Below are positions 57,601-64,000 of a stretch of 64,000 bases of DNA, piece after piece (position 1 is the first letter of the stretch; each line of letters opens with the position of its first letter). The notes under the pieces are model-generated. The model saw only the letters and a program-made list of their open reading frames with translations. It did not search any database and had not been told where the DNA came from. Source of the stretch: Plutella xylostella (taxonomy: Eukaryota; Arthropoda; Insecta; Lepidoptera; Plutellidae); contig NC_063993.1 of the NCBI RefSeq assembly GCF_932276165.1, positions 11,542,001 through 11,606,000 of the forward strand, written 5' to 3'. The translations under genes and the position numbers were made by a program.

Positions 57601-59435
57601 TATGTAATACAATTAACGTTAATGCGCTTTTTAAGTTTAGCACAAACTAGTTTTTCCTGTAAGTCATGATCTTTATTGATTGAATACATAAAATTAATGG
57701 ATTTGTTTTTCCTTAGTTTATTTAATGCGTTCTCAACGTTAATAATACAATAGGCATATTACAAAACGATTTACTGTACAGAAGCGGGCCATTATCGATA
57801 TGTTTTGCGACGGTCATATGTAAACAACCAATCAATTCTCCGCGAGATATTGTGAAACTATATGGCGTGATGGATGATAAGCTTTAAGCAACATTACTGG
57901 AAAGATAACAAATAATGAAACATTGTGTGTTTGTACGGACCGGCTTTCCGATACAAAGACTCAACATCACAAAGCAATATAGATCAGTGAAGCGGACTTG
58001 AAGAGAAGGGCGATCCGATAGTCACAGACGAGGCCGCGGTCTGCCGGCCCACTGCCTCAAGGAATAACTAGTAACTATATAACTATAGGTATTATTGCAC
58101 CATCCTTCCCTACAGTTGCAGACAGGCCGGTAGGACTCAGTAAAGATCATGCCACCACAGTTACGACTGTTTCGGGTAAGTACCTACCAATAAACCAGCG
58201 ATAGCGTCATACACGTTTATGCGTTTCGCACAACGCACATTCGCACTTGCCATGACATCACGGAGTAAACAAAATATTCTAACGTGCCTGACGTGTGTTA
58301 ATGTGGTCCTATTATTTAACGACTTAATTGCAATGAAGTGACAAGTTTCATGATCATTATAAAACTAGATCTCTGCTATTGTTCATCAGGGATTAATCTA
58401 AAAACCCAAGGCTATAAAAGAAACAGTTAAATAGATAGATTTTAAAGAAGGTCACCGTGGTTTGCGGCGGAGCTGGCTGCGAGTGTCGGGGACGTGTATG
58501 AGGTCGCCATTGTGTGCTGCCCCGGGGACTCTTGCACACTCTATGCTCCAACACATACACGCCACAGACCACAGTTAGGATTAACTTGTCAATTTCGTAA
58601 GATGTCCTTCATAATTTCTCAAATATGAGGGTAATTATTGATCTTTCTACCCACCGATGTCGCATGCAGCCGGCACTGGCATTCAAAATGGAAAGTTTTA
58701 AGAATTCTCGAGAATTCACGTTCGGACTTTAACCTCATTTTTTGTCGACCGAACAAATCACAGGGCCGTGCGACATTTGTCGAGATGGAGTCGCTATTCA
58801 ATTGAAAATTTGAAAAGAAAAACTTCGACGAAGGCGAAGTGTTAAAGCTTTGAGTGTATTGATGGAGTACTAACTTCCCGAGGACCGTGTCGACGAAGAC
58901 CGAGAGCCACAGCATGAGGAGCTCCAGGCAACTGTCCATCCCCCCGGAGCAGGCGCGCGGGGGCGAGGCGGGGGCGGGGGCGGGGCGGAGGGGTCTACGC
59001 GGGGATCAGCTCGCGGCGGTCGGAGGCTCGGCGCCGAGTGAGTCCGTCACGACGCGAGAGCTCGTGACCATACTGCCTAATGGCATCGCTCGTGGACATT
59101 TCACAAATGATTCACTGGACGACCATTAAGGTAAAGCGAAAGCTAATCCTGCATGAGTAATCTGCGGTTCCAGAGGGTTGAGCACCGAATCATTTTGCAA
59201 TTAAATAATTACACACATTATCCTTGCTTCGCGTTATTTGAATCACAAGTTTAAGTTATAATTAGTTAATTGTCGATGTGAATCGTAGAAAAATGATAAT
59301 GAGGGGTAACAGACACAGAGGCAACAAGCATGGGACGACACAAGACACTGGCGAGGCGGCTCACCTGAAGGGCACGACCGAGTAAATGTAGGAGGGCAGA
59401 GAGAACAGCACGCCGAGCACCACCGCGTGACACAT
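39642..59435 (-). CDS. Mob2: Mob2 (MOB kinase activator 2)
   Basis: Shared exons 57136-56979, 42585-42364, 41169-40973 and 39791-39642 follow one of two first exons (59435-59365 or 58939-58875), giving 265 or 263 aa. All joins are GT-AG and in phase. Mob2 binds and activates NDR-family kinases such as Tricornered to shape cells and neurites. The MOB fold is clear: LDYNEWLASH, LALFDHVNLLYGTVSEFCTAASC, YAWYDERGKKCRVAAPQYVDYVM, NDETVFPTKY, LFHVVAHLYAAHF. Zinc ligands are C93, C98, H173 and H178 (shorter isoform numbering), with C-x4-C and H-x4-H spacing as in the family. The KARRKERDGDAPGDPKLYL stretch at the exon 2 start and the Ala-rich C terminus are variable parts. The intron 56978-42586 is 14.4 kb and hosts a BEL/Pao element on the same strand. 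Confidence 0.95.
39792..42363 (-). other. Mob2 introns between its last three exons
   Basis: 39792-40972 and 41170-42363 are introns without recognised repeats or RNA genes. They have mixed composition and several chance frames that are extensions of Mob2 exons past their donors. Confidence 0.6.
42586..48040 (-). other. Mob2 large intron, 3' part: repeat-poor unique DNA
   Basis: About 5.4 kb with almost no repeats, in contrast to the rest of the window. It contains two TGACGTCA octamers (44290, 44623), a 9-bp-arm hairpin TACCTGTAC/GTACAGGTA (44801-44822) and several CpG-rich patches (43430-43570, 44020-44150). No coding exon is supported. The low repeat content suggests regulatory function, which is an inference. 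Confidence 0.5.
48041..48278 (-). repeat. BEL/Pao 3' LTR
   Basis: 238 bp, TG...CA ends (TGTTCGGGCC on minus at 48278, GACCCGCACA at 48041). I compared it base by base with 56389-56626 and found no difference. A TATAAATAAAT stretch on minus could serve as TATA box and/or poly(A) signal. Confidence 0.95.
48458..56122 (-). CDS. BEL/Pao polyprotein Gag-Pol-Env in one frame
   Basis: 2554 aa without a stop. Domains by approximate residue: BEL-type gag around 225-365 (IPSFSGSYQQWVSFKDLF); zinc-binding Cys/His clusters 485-545; retropepsin 605-625 (ALVDQGSQISII); Pao reverse transcriptase about 850-1060 with YMDDVCHGS; RNase H near 1180 (HGFSDAS); integrase zinc finger 1495-1533 and DDE core (D near 1561, YSDCGTNFIG near 1627, E in GGLWERAV near 1678); the C-terminal domain that follows BEL integrases about 1820-1855. 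From about 1883 an envelope-like part begins: a signal-peptide-like segment, a polybasic RQRRRR cleavage-type site near 2000 followed by a hydrophobic glycine-containing stretch, coiled coil, Cys-rich region, one membrane segment near 2432-2448 and a 100-residue tail. This fits a baculovirus F-like fusion protein. How Env is released from Pol is unclear. Confidence 0.93.
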   Translation of the reverse strand: MEVVLYTKQAEISESIKKLLTNFKKDPADRKSIEYCKQRFNQLESLWGSYMANHQKLERYGSSDDAYFKDGECERTRVLYQTLSDLIQTKYDELMKKEKGSKLREEQSSGKGIEEQFEEAADQQGNHQPIASGSQLSSREDASNFKSSRGTFSKLDDMFKKQGINFKAFQRCLDNINVDTLENKWEYDDALKIIQSRWTAIDNLHWEIAGEVEEEEPRYENQYNQYEMKFNEIKKKINTKMWSVSHRDKAIPQMDIPSFSGSYQQWVSFKDLFNEAIHNNPSLSNAQKMQFLKSKINGEAERLIHHLQISSDNYIVCWEILNHRYNHKRLIFTSHINNLLNLPTMQQQSLGHIKKLHDVSKECLHAIQNLGVDISTWDPMLVHILSQKLDNDSYSEYIESLKQPRELPNLQEFMNFLEGKFTVLESSRRKQDQHVPKSNPQQQANQSFYQKKSNYQSPNNNRQSIPPKSFYLSSSEQQRDKCPLCNVSHALFCCTLFNEMPSEQKLRAVNKHNYCVNCLYDHFGKPCYSTKRCRQCSGNHNTLLHDAFAVINAKPPMPPRNKNSYHNSQKRNENVSHVSKENFTEILLSTALVKVSGADGTLHVIRALVDQGSQISIIRESAAQQLGLKRKACKGVVFGVGEKQNNSKGMISISCQSMHSNFTFNADVIIMNSLIKNLPNQSFPKQSWPFIENLKLADPEYNVSRPVDLLLGADIYSTIMMGGILKGENGTQPIAQQTYLGWLLCGNLKTYQCNVVLNNMQDIHKFWEIEDIKDESDLSMEDQECIQYFNDTTTRESDGRYIVRLPLKEDINSKLGQSKHIATAQLRNMERKLAKNPKLAEDYKAFMDEYIALNHMEPCKQTSIFECFLPHHAVQRSEALTSKLRVVFNASAPTSTGVSLNDLMYTGPNLQQDLQSIIMKWRTYQYAWTADIEKMFRQIKVNEQDQCYQKILWRDSPNQAIRIYHLSTVSYGCRSSPYLAMMTLRKLASDERHRYPAAAKVLEESFYMDDVCHGSHSIEHGQQLIMELNSLLKSGGFLLRKWSSNEPKLLKSLQVQESNDSNHFTFKTDSISKTLGLQWIPEKDVFTFTCSIPDQPPVKLTKRILLGEISKLFDPLGFLAPITTKLKILFQQVWLDKLNWDDLVPTEINAEWQKIRAQLHQINQFEIPRWIGSHENDIIELHGFSDASIKAYSCVVYARARKGEQSYTVLFGSKTRLVPKKKSLSLPKLELSGAHLLSKFMQKIYQSFEGQNTTIELHCWCDSMVVLGWLNGNPSRWKPFVANRVKSISEIIPKNSWDYVSTGDNPADAASRGLSVKQMKKHDLWWNGPSWLATFHKEDKRDEHKYTTDQELKIKQSNVVQKSENNQSIINDLLNDHSKLSKVVHIVAWILRMHKQQNTTRPAYITLHELRRAKLVVIKNIQSEYFETEIDQLKQNKHLSSKSNLLNLNPFLDEQGILRVGGRLANANIHDNMKHPIIVPHDSRFTTLIIDEAHQHTFHGGPRLTLANLRQQYWVMGGNRAVKKQIRKCITCRKQNPEMSHQLMGDLPDARSNPEYPFYHTGVDYTGHVEVKASKGRGVKTNKGYIAIFVCLVTKAVHLELVSDMTSSACLAAIRRLAARRNVPKHVYSDCGTNFIGVNRAIQEQYHELQQVFSDSFLAEVTEMGIEWHFNAPSWPSAGGLWERAVRSLKFHLKRVVGDQKLTFEEYATLLSEIESCLNSRPLCALSEDPEDLDFLTPAHFLTGRAGSAIIQTEQDARTRWHLTSKMFQELWKRWKAEYLTQMSSRSKWLKPKPNISIGDLVTIQDDNLPPGKWPMGRVTQLHPGKDDLVRVVTLKTKNGYIKRPVVKLSVLPLGKQQNQEQISSQSAENTSEHRHQKRPRRMGLHAIVTALLFFMTLVSSSTAQINISPLPKNQSIFFDPISKIELIRDKWTLVVYYDMAPYWTGVEAFHKLSAYLNSTCHKIDRDTNCQMILLQLQHTYQEISYCNELLLNQHYNEYARQRRRRGLINGVGYLANALFGVLDSQFAEKYAEDIKLIRANQQYQAKLWQNQTSVVEAEFNSLKRIESTMEKQHKYIHKQLTALESSANALQTRIQDLIMIQDFTLTALAGNHLLLTLKELQNVLLDTITDIYHGQISLHLLTPTQLRTELQIISSQMAKELTLPVTDLLQNLQEIYKLLRLKTRVTEEYIIFEITFPLVSRDTYQLYQTIAIPRQQLNSMLSITPISKHLAINLLRDSYIILNMNELQSCILLKDTYVCQLQKPVRRLQNDKDLCLSSDKNTDQCIIEKNICKNQWVELNTPSQYFYFCCDSYSVKIICGDQITTQQLTGAGILSLNQNCIARGKEFTLHSIQHHYNTVHISASINNPRIDQINHLINISVTSHEVPEKDEGSSINQTLAEIGERIKGLKSDAKSLDMSTMSFHDVHQYSVGYGTLAILATIIVVLVIRRRRASGWWCLPPAPQPQQPSRASLKGAAAGRSGSSVSVSEVNSRKQSTADRQPRVSEVNESSENNDRSNYNVFSRLSSIRFSKVDKATSPVIYKRRYLEGDSVV
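56389..56626 (-). repeat. BEL/Pao 5' LTR
   Basis: Identical in sequence and length to 48041-48278. The minus-strand promoter of the element should lie here. Confidence 0.95.
57137..58874 (-). other. Mob2 intron 1 (proximal form)
   Basis: Unique AT-rich DNA with chance frames only. No mobile element or RNA gene recognised. Confidence 0.6.
58875..58939 (-). CDS. Mob2: Mob2 alternative first exon (proximal)
   Basis: ATG at 58939-58937; 21 codons plus two bases (AA), then donor GTTAGT. Joined to exon 57136 the split codon is AAG, so translation continues into KARRKER. The peptide (MDSCLELLMLWLSVFVDTVLG) is hydrophobic, like a membrane anchor or signal segment. Exon use is inferred from phase and donor; the donor is weaker than that of the distal exon. 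Confidence 0.6.
59365..59435 (-). CDS. Mob2: Mob2 alternative first exon (distal)
   Basis: ATG at 59435-59433; 23 codons plus two bases (AG), then a strong donor GTGAGC. The split codon becomes AGG, again in phase with KARRKER. The peptide begins MCHAVVLGVLFSLPSYIYSV and is hydrophobic. The upstream 59436-59490 is CpG-rich, fitting a promoter. Confidence 0.65.
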
Positions 59436-62400
59436 CGCGCCGCCGACTGAGCGCGCGCCCCCCGCGCCGCGCCCGCCGCCCCCCTACCACCACAACAACT
59501 TGCGGCGAAAACCGACAGCCACTCGCCCACTCCGATTTCTTTCAAAACAACTCCGGTCTTCTGTCACGACATGGAGGCGACCGACCCACTTCCACCTCGA
59601 AGAAAGTAATACCAAGTGTAAGTGATGCAACGTTTGTTTGGTCGCGGAGTGCAGCGAGTGTCGGAGGTCAAGGACTCGCTCGGCCATCCATCGCCGCTGA
59701 CATCCTCGCGGCGAGGACTGCACTCATCAGTTTGCGCGGTATCCTGGTTGTTTGTTTAGAGAAGCGTGGAGTGCAGAGAGCCCGCACACAGCTGCGTCAC
59801 GCTGGCTCGTGGTGTCGCTCGGGCGAGTGCGGATTGAGGCCACATAATTTTAGCGACGGAATGCAATAGGATGCGATTTGGCACGAGCGGACAGGGAAGA
59901 GTAAAAGTGACGAGATCGTTAACCCTCGTGGCGGCCTGCCAGCGCGCGCGCCTCCGGAGCTTTCCTTCGCTACGGAGGAGCGTGTTGAGCCGAGGCTTGT
60001 CCGCCTACCGACATGCCGAAATAGATTTGGTCTCATTTTTGTCTCATTATCGTAGAATATTATTATTCTTGACTTTCACGTGCATGCCGACATCGAATGC
60101 TGTCATTAAAGCTCTGATGGACGTCGCACAACACGCGCGGCGCCATTACCCTAGAGTGGATCCGCTGCCGCTGGACACAGGAGATGAGGCGACGTGTCGC
60201 TCGGATGATTGATTCGATACACATCATACGGAGGGTCCAGTGACAGTCACTAGAAACAAACGCATAAAAACTGGTTCCCGGTCAGTTACCTCTTCTATCG
60301 ACAAACCTTATTTATATGTGTAATTTAATAGGTAAGTGATAATTACGTTATGTTATATGAAGAAACAGTAGTGAGCAGTATTAAAGAAAATATTGCGCAT
60401 TTATCATAATAATAATCGGCTCGACACCACACCCAGCTGCTGATAATGACAACTCGTCACCGACGGCCATGGGCGCGGGTCAGCACCACTATCAGCGACC
60501 AGAAATGCTTATCAGTGAGTGGCGTCATGCGCATTATCGTGATGAAATCGAGGAGGGACAAGTTAATAATTTGTAGATCCTTTGTTTGGCTCAACGAGGA
60601 TGCGTCCAGGATCGTGCACATCAATCACCGGGACTACTCGATAACCCTTATTTAAGTTTCCCAAACCCTTTCTTTACGAGCGGATTATAGAGGATGGTTT
60701 TATGAGACTTCGCCGCAGAAATATGACCTGTAATGATACGGCTATGAGTTATTGCTTTCTATGCTCGAGAGCAAATTGGAAACATTTTCTCCAAATTGTG
60801 ATTGTGTGCCACGGAAATTAACTATGGTAATTCAAATCTCCTGCGGGCGTCTTGTGATGAACTCACTTAAAATGATAATTTATTTTTATCGAGCATTATG
60901 CACGTACCCGAGGTGTGAGCGGATCAAATCAATTCCGTGACATAACTTGATCCATCTGATTGTGAACTAGCTGCCACCGCGCTGCACAATACATCTTATG
61001 TAACTGTTTATTTATCACATTCGGCAATTTCATCAAGTGCTCTTATTTAGTCAATATGTTTTTTAAATTGGTTTACAGCTCGTTAACTAAGAGGCGTGGA
61101 GTGGAGTGCATGTTACGAGAATATGGAGCGGAGGTGATGGCAGTGGGGCGCGAGGAATGTAACAATAGTGCGCACGCGCGGCGGCGGCGGCGGCGGCGGC
61201 GGCTGCGCCACTTTCCACGCGGAACTCCACAACAGATCTCAATCGGCTCTGCGCTACTGCCACACACTAGGCCTACCTGTACCCATACGCGATTCCATTA
61301 TATTCAAGAGCAGCGATCTAACCTGATACACTTTATAAATATGTAACATTGACGTCACGGGTTTCAATTGTCAGGATCAAAGGTGTGAAAAACAAGACAT
61401 TACCGGCTGTTTTGTTTGATACATTGTTGCCTTGAGATAGTCAAGGCCTCAGTCAGTTGACCTTGTCGCGAGTATGTCTGGGTAGCTGGTGGTAAACACT
61501 AAACAATAATTTAGTTTACAAACAGTAATTGTGATCCCGGCTGGGAGCTCGGGCCGGCGGCGCTTCGTAAACAACGGGGCACTATTGATCTCCATTGACG
61601 CAGCATGACGCTGCTCTAGTACAGTTTAGCACCCATTAATGGCAAAGACGAAACCGTTTATGTCTTTTTCCATATTATAGCTCTAACTCAGATGAGTCTG
61701 ATGCCGTTTCCTGGTCGGGGATAATAACTATATTTGTTAAATGTTTATGTCACTTCAGGCTACCAAGATGGACAATTTAGGTACATATAGGTTATGTGTA
61801 TACATGTGTAGACCTTGATTAAAGGGGTAAATAGTTTATACGAGCGCGAAACTCTGCGGGGGTTAAGAAAGTTGACCATCGCTACAGCCCCGGCCCGTTC
61901 CACTGACGTCACAATGTGGCCTTCAATGGATTTAGAACGTGGCAAGAAAGCAATCTCGTTACGCTCTACGGGCGATGGCGTTGGAACATAATCACCGGCT
62001 CGTGTCATTAAGATTTAGAGCACAATTGAGCGGCCTTCACCCGCGGGAACTGAACCTCGTGTCGCCAGAGTTCACTTTAACGTGTTTCCAATAACTCGGA
62101 TCGTTTGGGAAACGGCACATTGCGTGGTGACGTCACGAGGCCGCCCGGCGGAGCGCCTCCGCACCAGCGCGTCGCAGAACCGGTCGCGATCAACATTGTA
62201 GTGGGCCGGAGCTGCGAGCACAATGCAACGGGAGGCGACGCTCGTTTGTCATGTAGCGACACCTTGAAACTTGGTCACTGAGAACCAGAAGTGCTGTTTC
62301 ATGGACTTCACGGGGATTAGCGTCAGTTGGCTCCGGCCGAGGGCGGCTGCCAACTGGACCGCTCTCGCGTCGCTACCAACACTTCTGTTCAATCAAGTCG

Positions 62401-64000
62401 TCGTTCGACTAATGTCGATAAGCTATTATCTTGATCGTCACTCTGGCTGCATTTCTGTGTCTCAACATCCATTTAATGTATCCGTTGATGTGTGTACATG
62501 TATGGTTGGAAGTTCTGGCTGATATGTTTGTCTATTGTTCTTTTATTGATGTCATTATGCACAGGAAGAGGTCCATCACTGGCTGATGCAATTAGATCTA
62601 GTAATAGAATCGAGTTCACCAAATCTGTTTTGGTGGGCGTTGCAACAATGACAACTATTTGAGATGGGTACTCCATCGATTACAACGCCATGACAGCGCT
62701 CCATTTGAGAGACGGAGCTGATCAATCAACCGACTGTCTTGTGAAATAATTAACTCAAGTGACGGTCGATTCTGCAGGCACATAAGATTAGATGTGAAGA
62801 AAGTATAACTGAACAAACCAATCCCAAAGAATCTCAGGCAATATATTTTTTAAAGTTAGTAATGACATATTTCAAGTTGTCATTAGCTGGGAACATGACA
62901 AGTCTGTGAAGAAGCAACAAAAACGGATCTACAGCGTCGGCGCTGCGTGTGCGCTTGTGCGTAAAAACTGCACTTTCACCACCACGCAGCCCCCCTCCCC
63001 GCCTCCGCGATAGACGATGTCTACACAATGACATCTGGGAAATTATACACTACTGAATTTACTTTTCTTTGTCAACTCATGCTGTGACAACAAGTGGCAG
63101 ACAGATCCAATAGCAAAAGTAAATCGATTGTGAAACAGTTTGGGAAGCTGCTGAAACCGGCGGAAAGTGGTTTATTAAACATAATGGGTGGTCGCTATCG
63201 GGGTATCGGCGGCGGACGCGGCCGCTCGGAACAGCCCGACACACCTCGCTGAACCCACTACTTTTCAAAGCATTCAAACTCTTTCACGAAGTACCGTAAC
63301 ACTCTGCTCACAAAACAACAGTAATTCTTAATGCCGTGACGTGAACTTGGAAGCTGGCATAAAGGCAAGCTATAAAGAAGTCAAGATCTGTTTTTCACAT
63401 AAGTTCCAAACATTCAATATGTTTTACCAGATAGCGTAATTCCAGGGCAGCAATCAGCGAGGATATAGTGGCTGCGTGCGTGCGGCGCCGCGACCATCGC
63501 TTAGCACTAAATGTTTATAGGTGGCCATAGAGTGGAGGGTAGCACGTGGAGCGGGGGCCCGCTGCGGCCGTGAAACTGAAGCTTCAGGAGGCGGGGCCGT
63601 GACCCACCGGACACCAAGCCTCGCTCACGCTATATTATTACCGCACTCTCATTTAAGTTAACCGCTTATCTAAAAAGCCTTTTTTCCATCAACTTCATCT
63701 GGCAAAATAAAAAAGTAAAAGCAGTACATTGTGAAGTTTTTTTCACTTTACAAAGCGCTTTCCGTGGTCGCAGGATTAATTGCGGCCATTCCTCAAGTTA
63801 GAGATTTATTTAACCTTTATGAGAGCCCGGCCTTTGTGCCGAGGCCAGCGCCACCCCGCCGGAAGGTCAAGGGCGGCGGGGATGCCCCGAGGAAACTAAA
63901 CTAATTAGTCGACCAGCGGCGTCTGTGAGGAATACTGTAGGTACTTGTGAACACAGCCCTCGCCGGGCAAGACTGATGGAACTCGGCACAATGCACTGTT
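59436..64000. promoter_or_regulatory. Region upstream of Mob2: repeat-poor, CpG patches, CRE octamers
   Basis: No coding exon or transposon is supported. CpG-rich islands lie near 59440-59500, 59930-60000 and 62130-62250. Perfect TGACGTCA octamers occur at 61350, 61904 and 62128. A (CGG)n run lies at about 61178-61203. It probably contains further 5' UTR exons or enhancers of Mob2, but I cannot place them. Confidence 0.45.
61178..61203. repeat. (CGG)n microsatellite
   Basis: About nine uninterrupted CGG/GGC units flanked by GCGCACGCG and CTGCGCCA. Not in a supported reading frame. Confidence 0.85.

Noticed and set aside
61056..61346. 96-codon frame with poly-Arg over a (CGG)n run
   Set aside because: Microsatellite-driven frame without conserved features. 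No splice support.
1..64000. CRISPR array, operons or bacterial genes
   Set aside because: Introns, SINEs, LINEs and insect gene families show nuclear eukaryotic DNA. No regularly spaced direct repeats of CRISPR type were seen.

Overview
The window is nuclear DNA of an insect, most likely a moth or butterfly. It has GC-rich, often Ala/Pro-rich coding exons in AT-rich DNA, and GT-AG introns that join in phase. It also has a dense load of RTE and CR1/Jockey-type LINEs, DIRS and BEL/Pao retrotransposons, tRNA- and 5S-derived SINEs, Helitron-like pieces and many short foldback MITEs of the kinds common in Lepidoptera. The order-level assignment rests on the repeat types and is an inference; no species is claimed.

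Host genes, left to right. (1) A sphingomyelin synthase gene on + (non-coding exon near 1.3-2.3 kb, single coding exon 3368-4666). It lies inside the territory of (2) a KIAA0930-family gene on - (exons 26527-26632, 5446-5606, 4732-4914; its 3' part is off the left edge). (3) The ankyrin-DHHC palmitoyltransferase Hip14/ZDHHC17 on - (seven coding exons, 35804 down to 31743). (4) A seven-exon + gene of unknown function (36835-39615, 360 aa). (5) Mob2 on - (59435 down to 39642), with two alternative hydrophobic first exons. Genes 3 and 4 are divergent. Genes 4 and 5 converge with 26 bp between their stop codons. Gene 1 runs tail-first into exon 3 of gene 2 on the opposite strand. Every splice junction was checked by eye for GT/AG and phase.

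Mobile DNA. KIAA0930 intron 1 (about 21 kb) holds most of it: an RTE LINE split by a TA-flanked DNA transposon (9321-11535), two SINEs, several MITEs, and a CR1/Jockey-like LINE on - (about 26.05 kb down to 15.98 kb). The 3' UTR of that LINE is split by a structurally complete DIRS-type tyrosine-recombinase retrotransposon (16163-21360), with inverted terminal repeats, an internal complementary region, and gag, RT/RNase H and recombinase reading frames. The DIRS gag frame only closes if a 376-bp spliceosomal-type intron is removed. Mob2's large intron holds a BEL/Pao element (48041-56626) with two identical 238-bp LTRs, a 4-bp target duplication and one uninterrupted 2554-codon frame that runs gag-pol straight into an envelope-like protein. 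A hAT-type MITE packed with TATCGATA palindromes sits in the 5' region of the sphingomyelin synthase gene.

The remaining DNA (376-1289, 26.7-31.7 kb apart from listed repeats, 42.6-48.0 kb, 57.1-58.9 kb, 59.4-64.0 kb) has no coding region I can support. The part around Mob2 is low in repeats and is probably intronic or regulatory.
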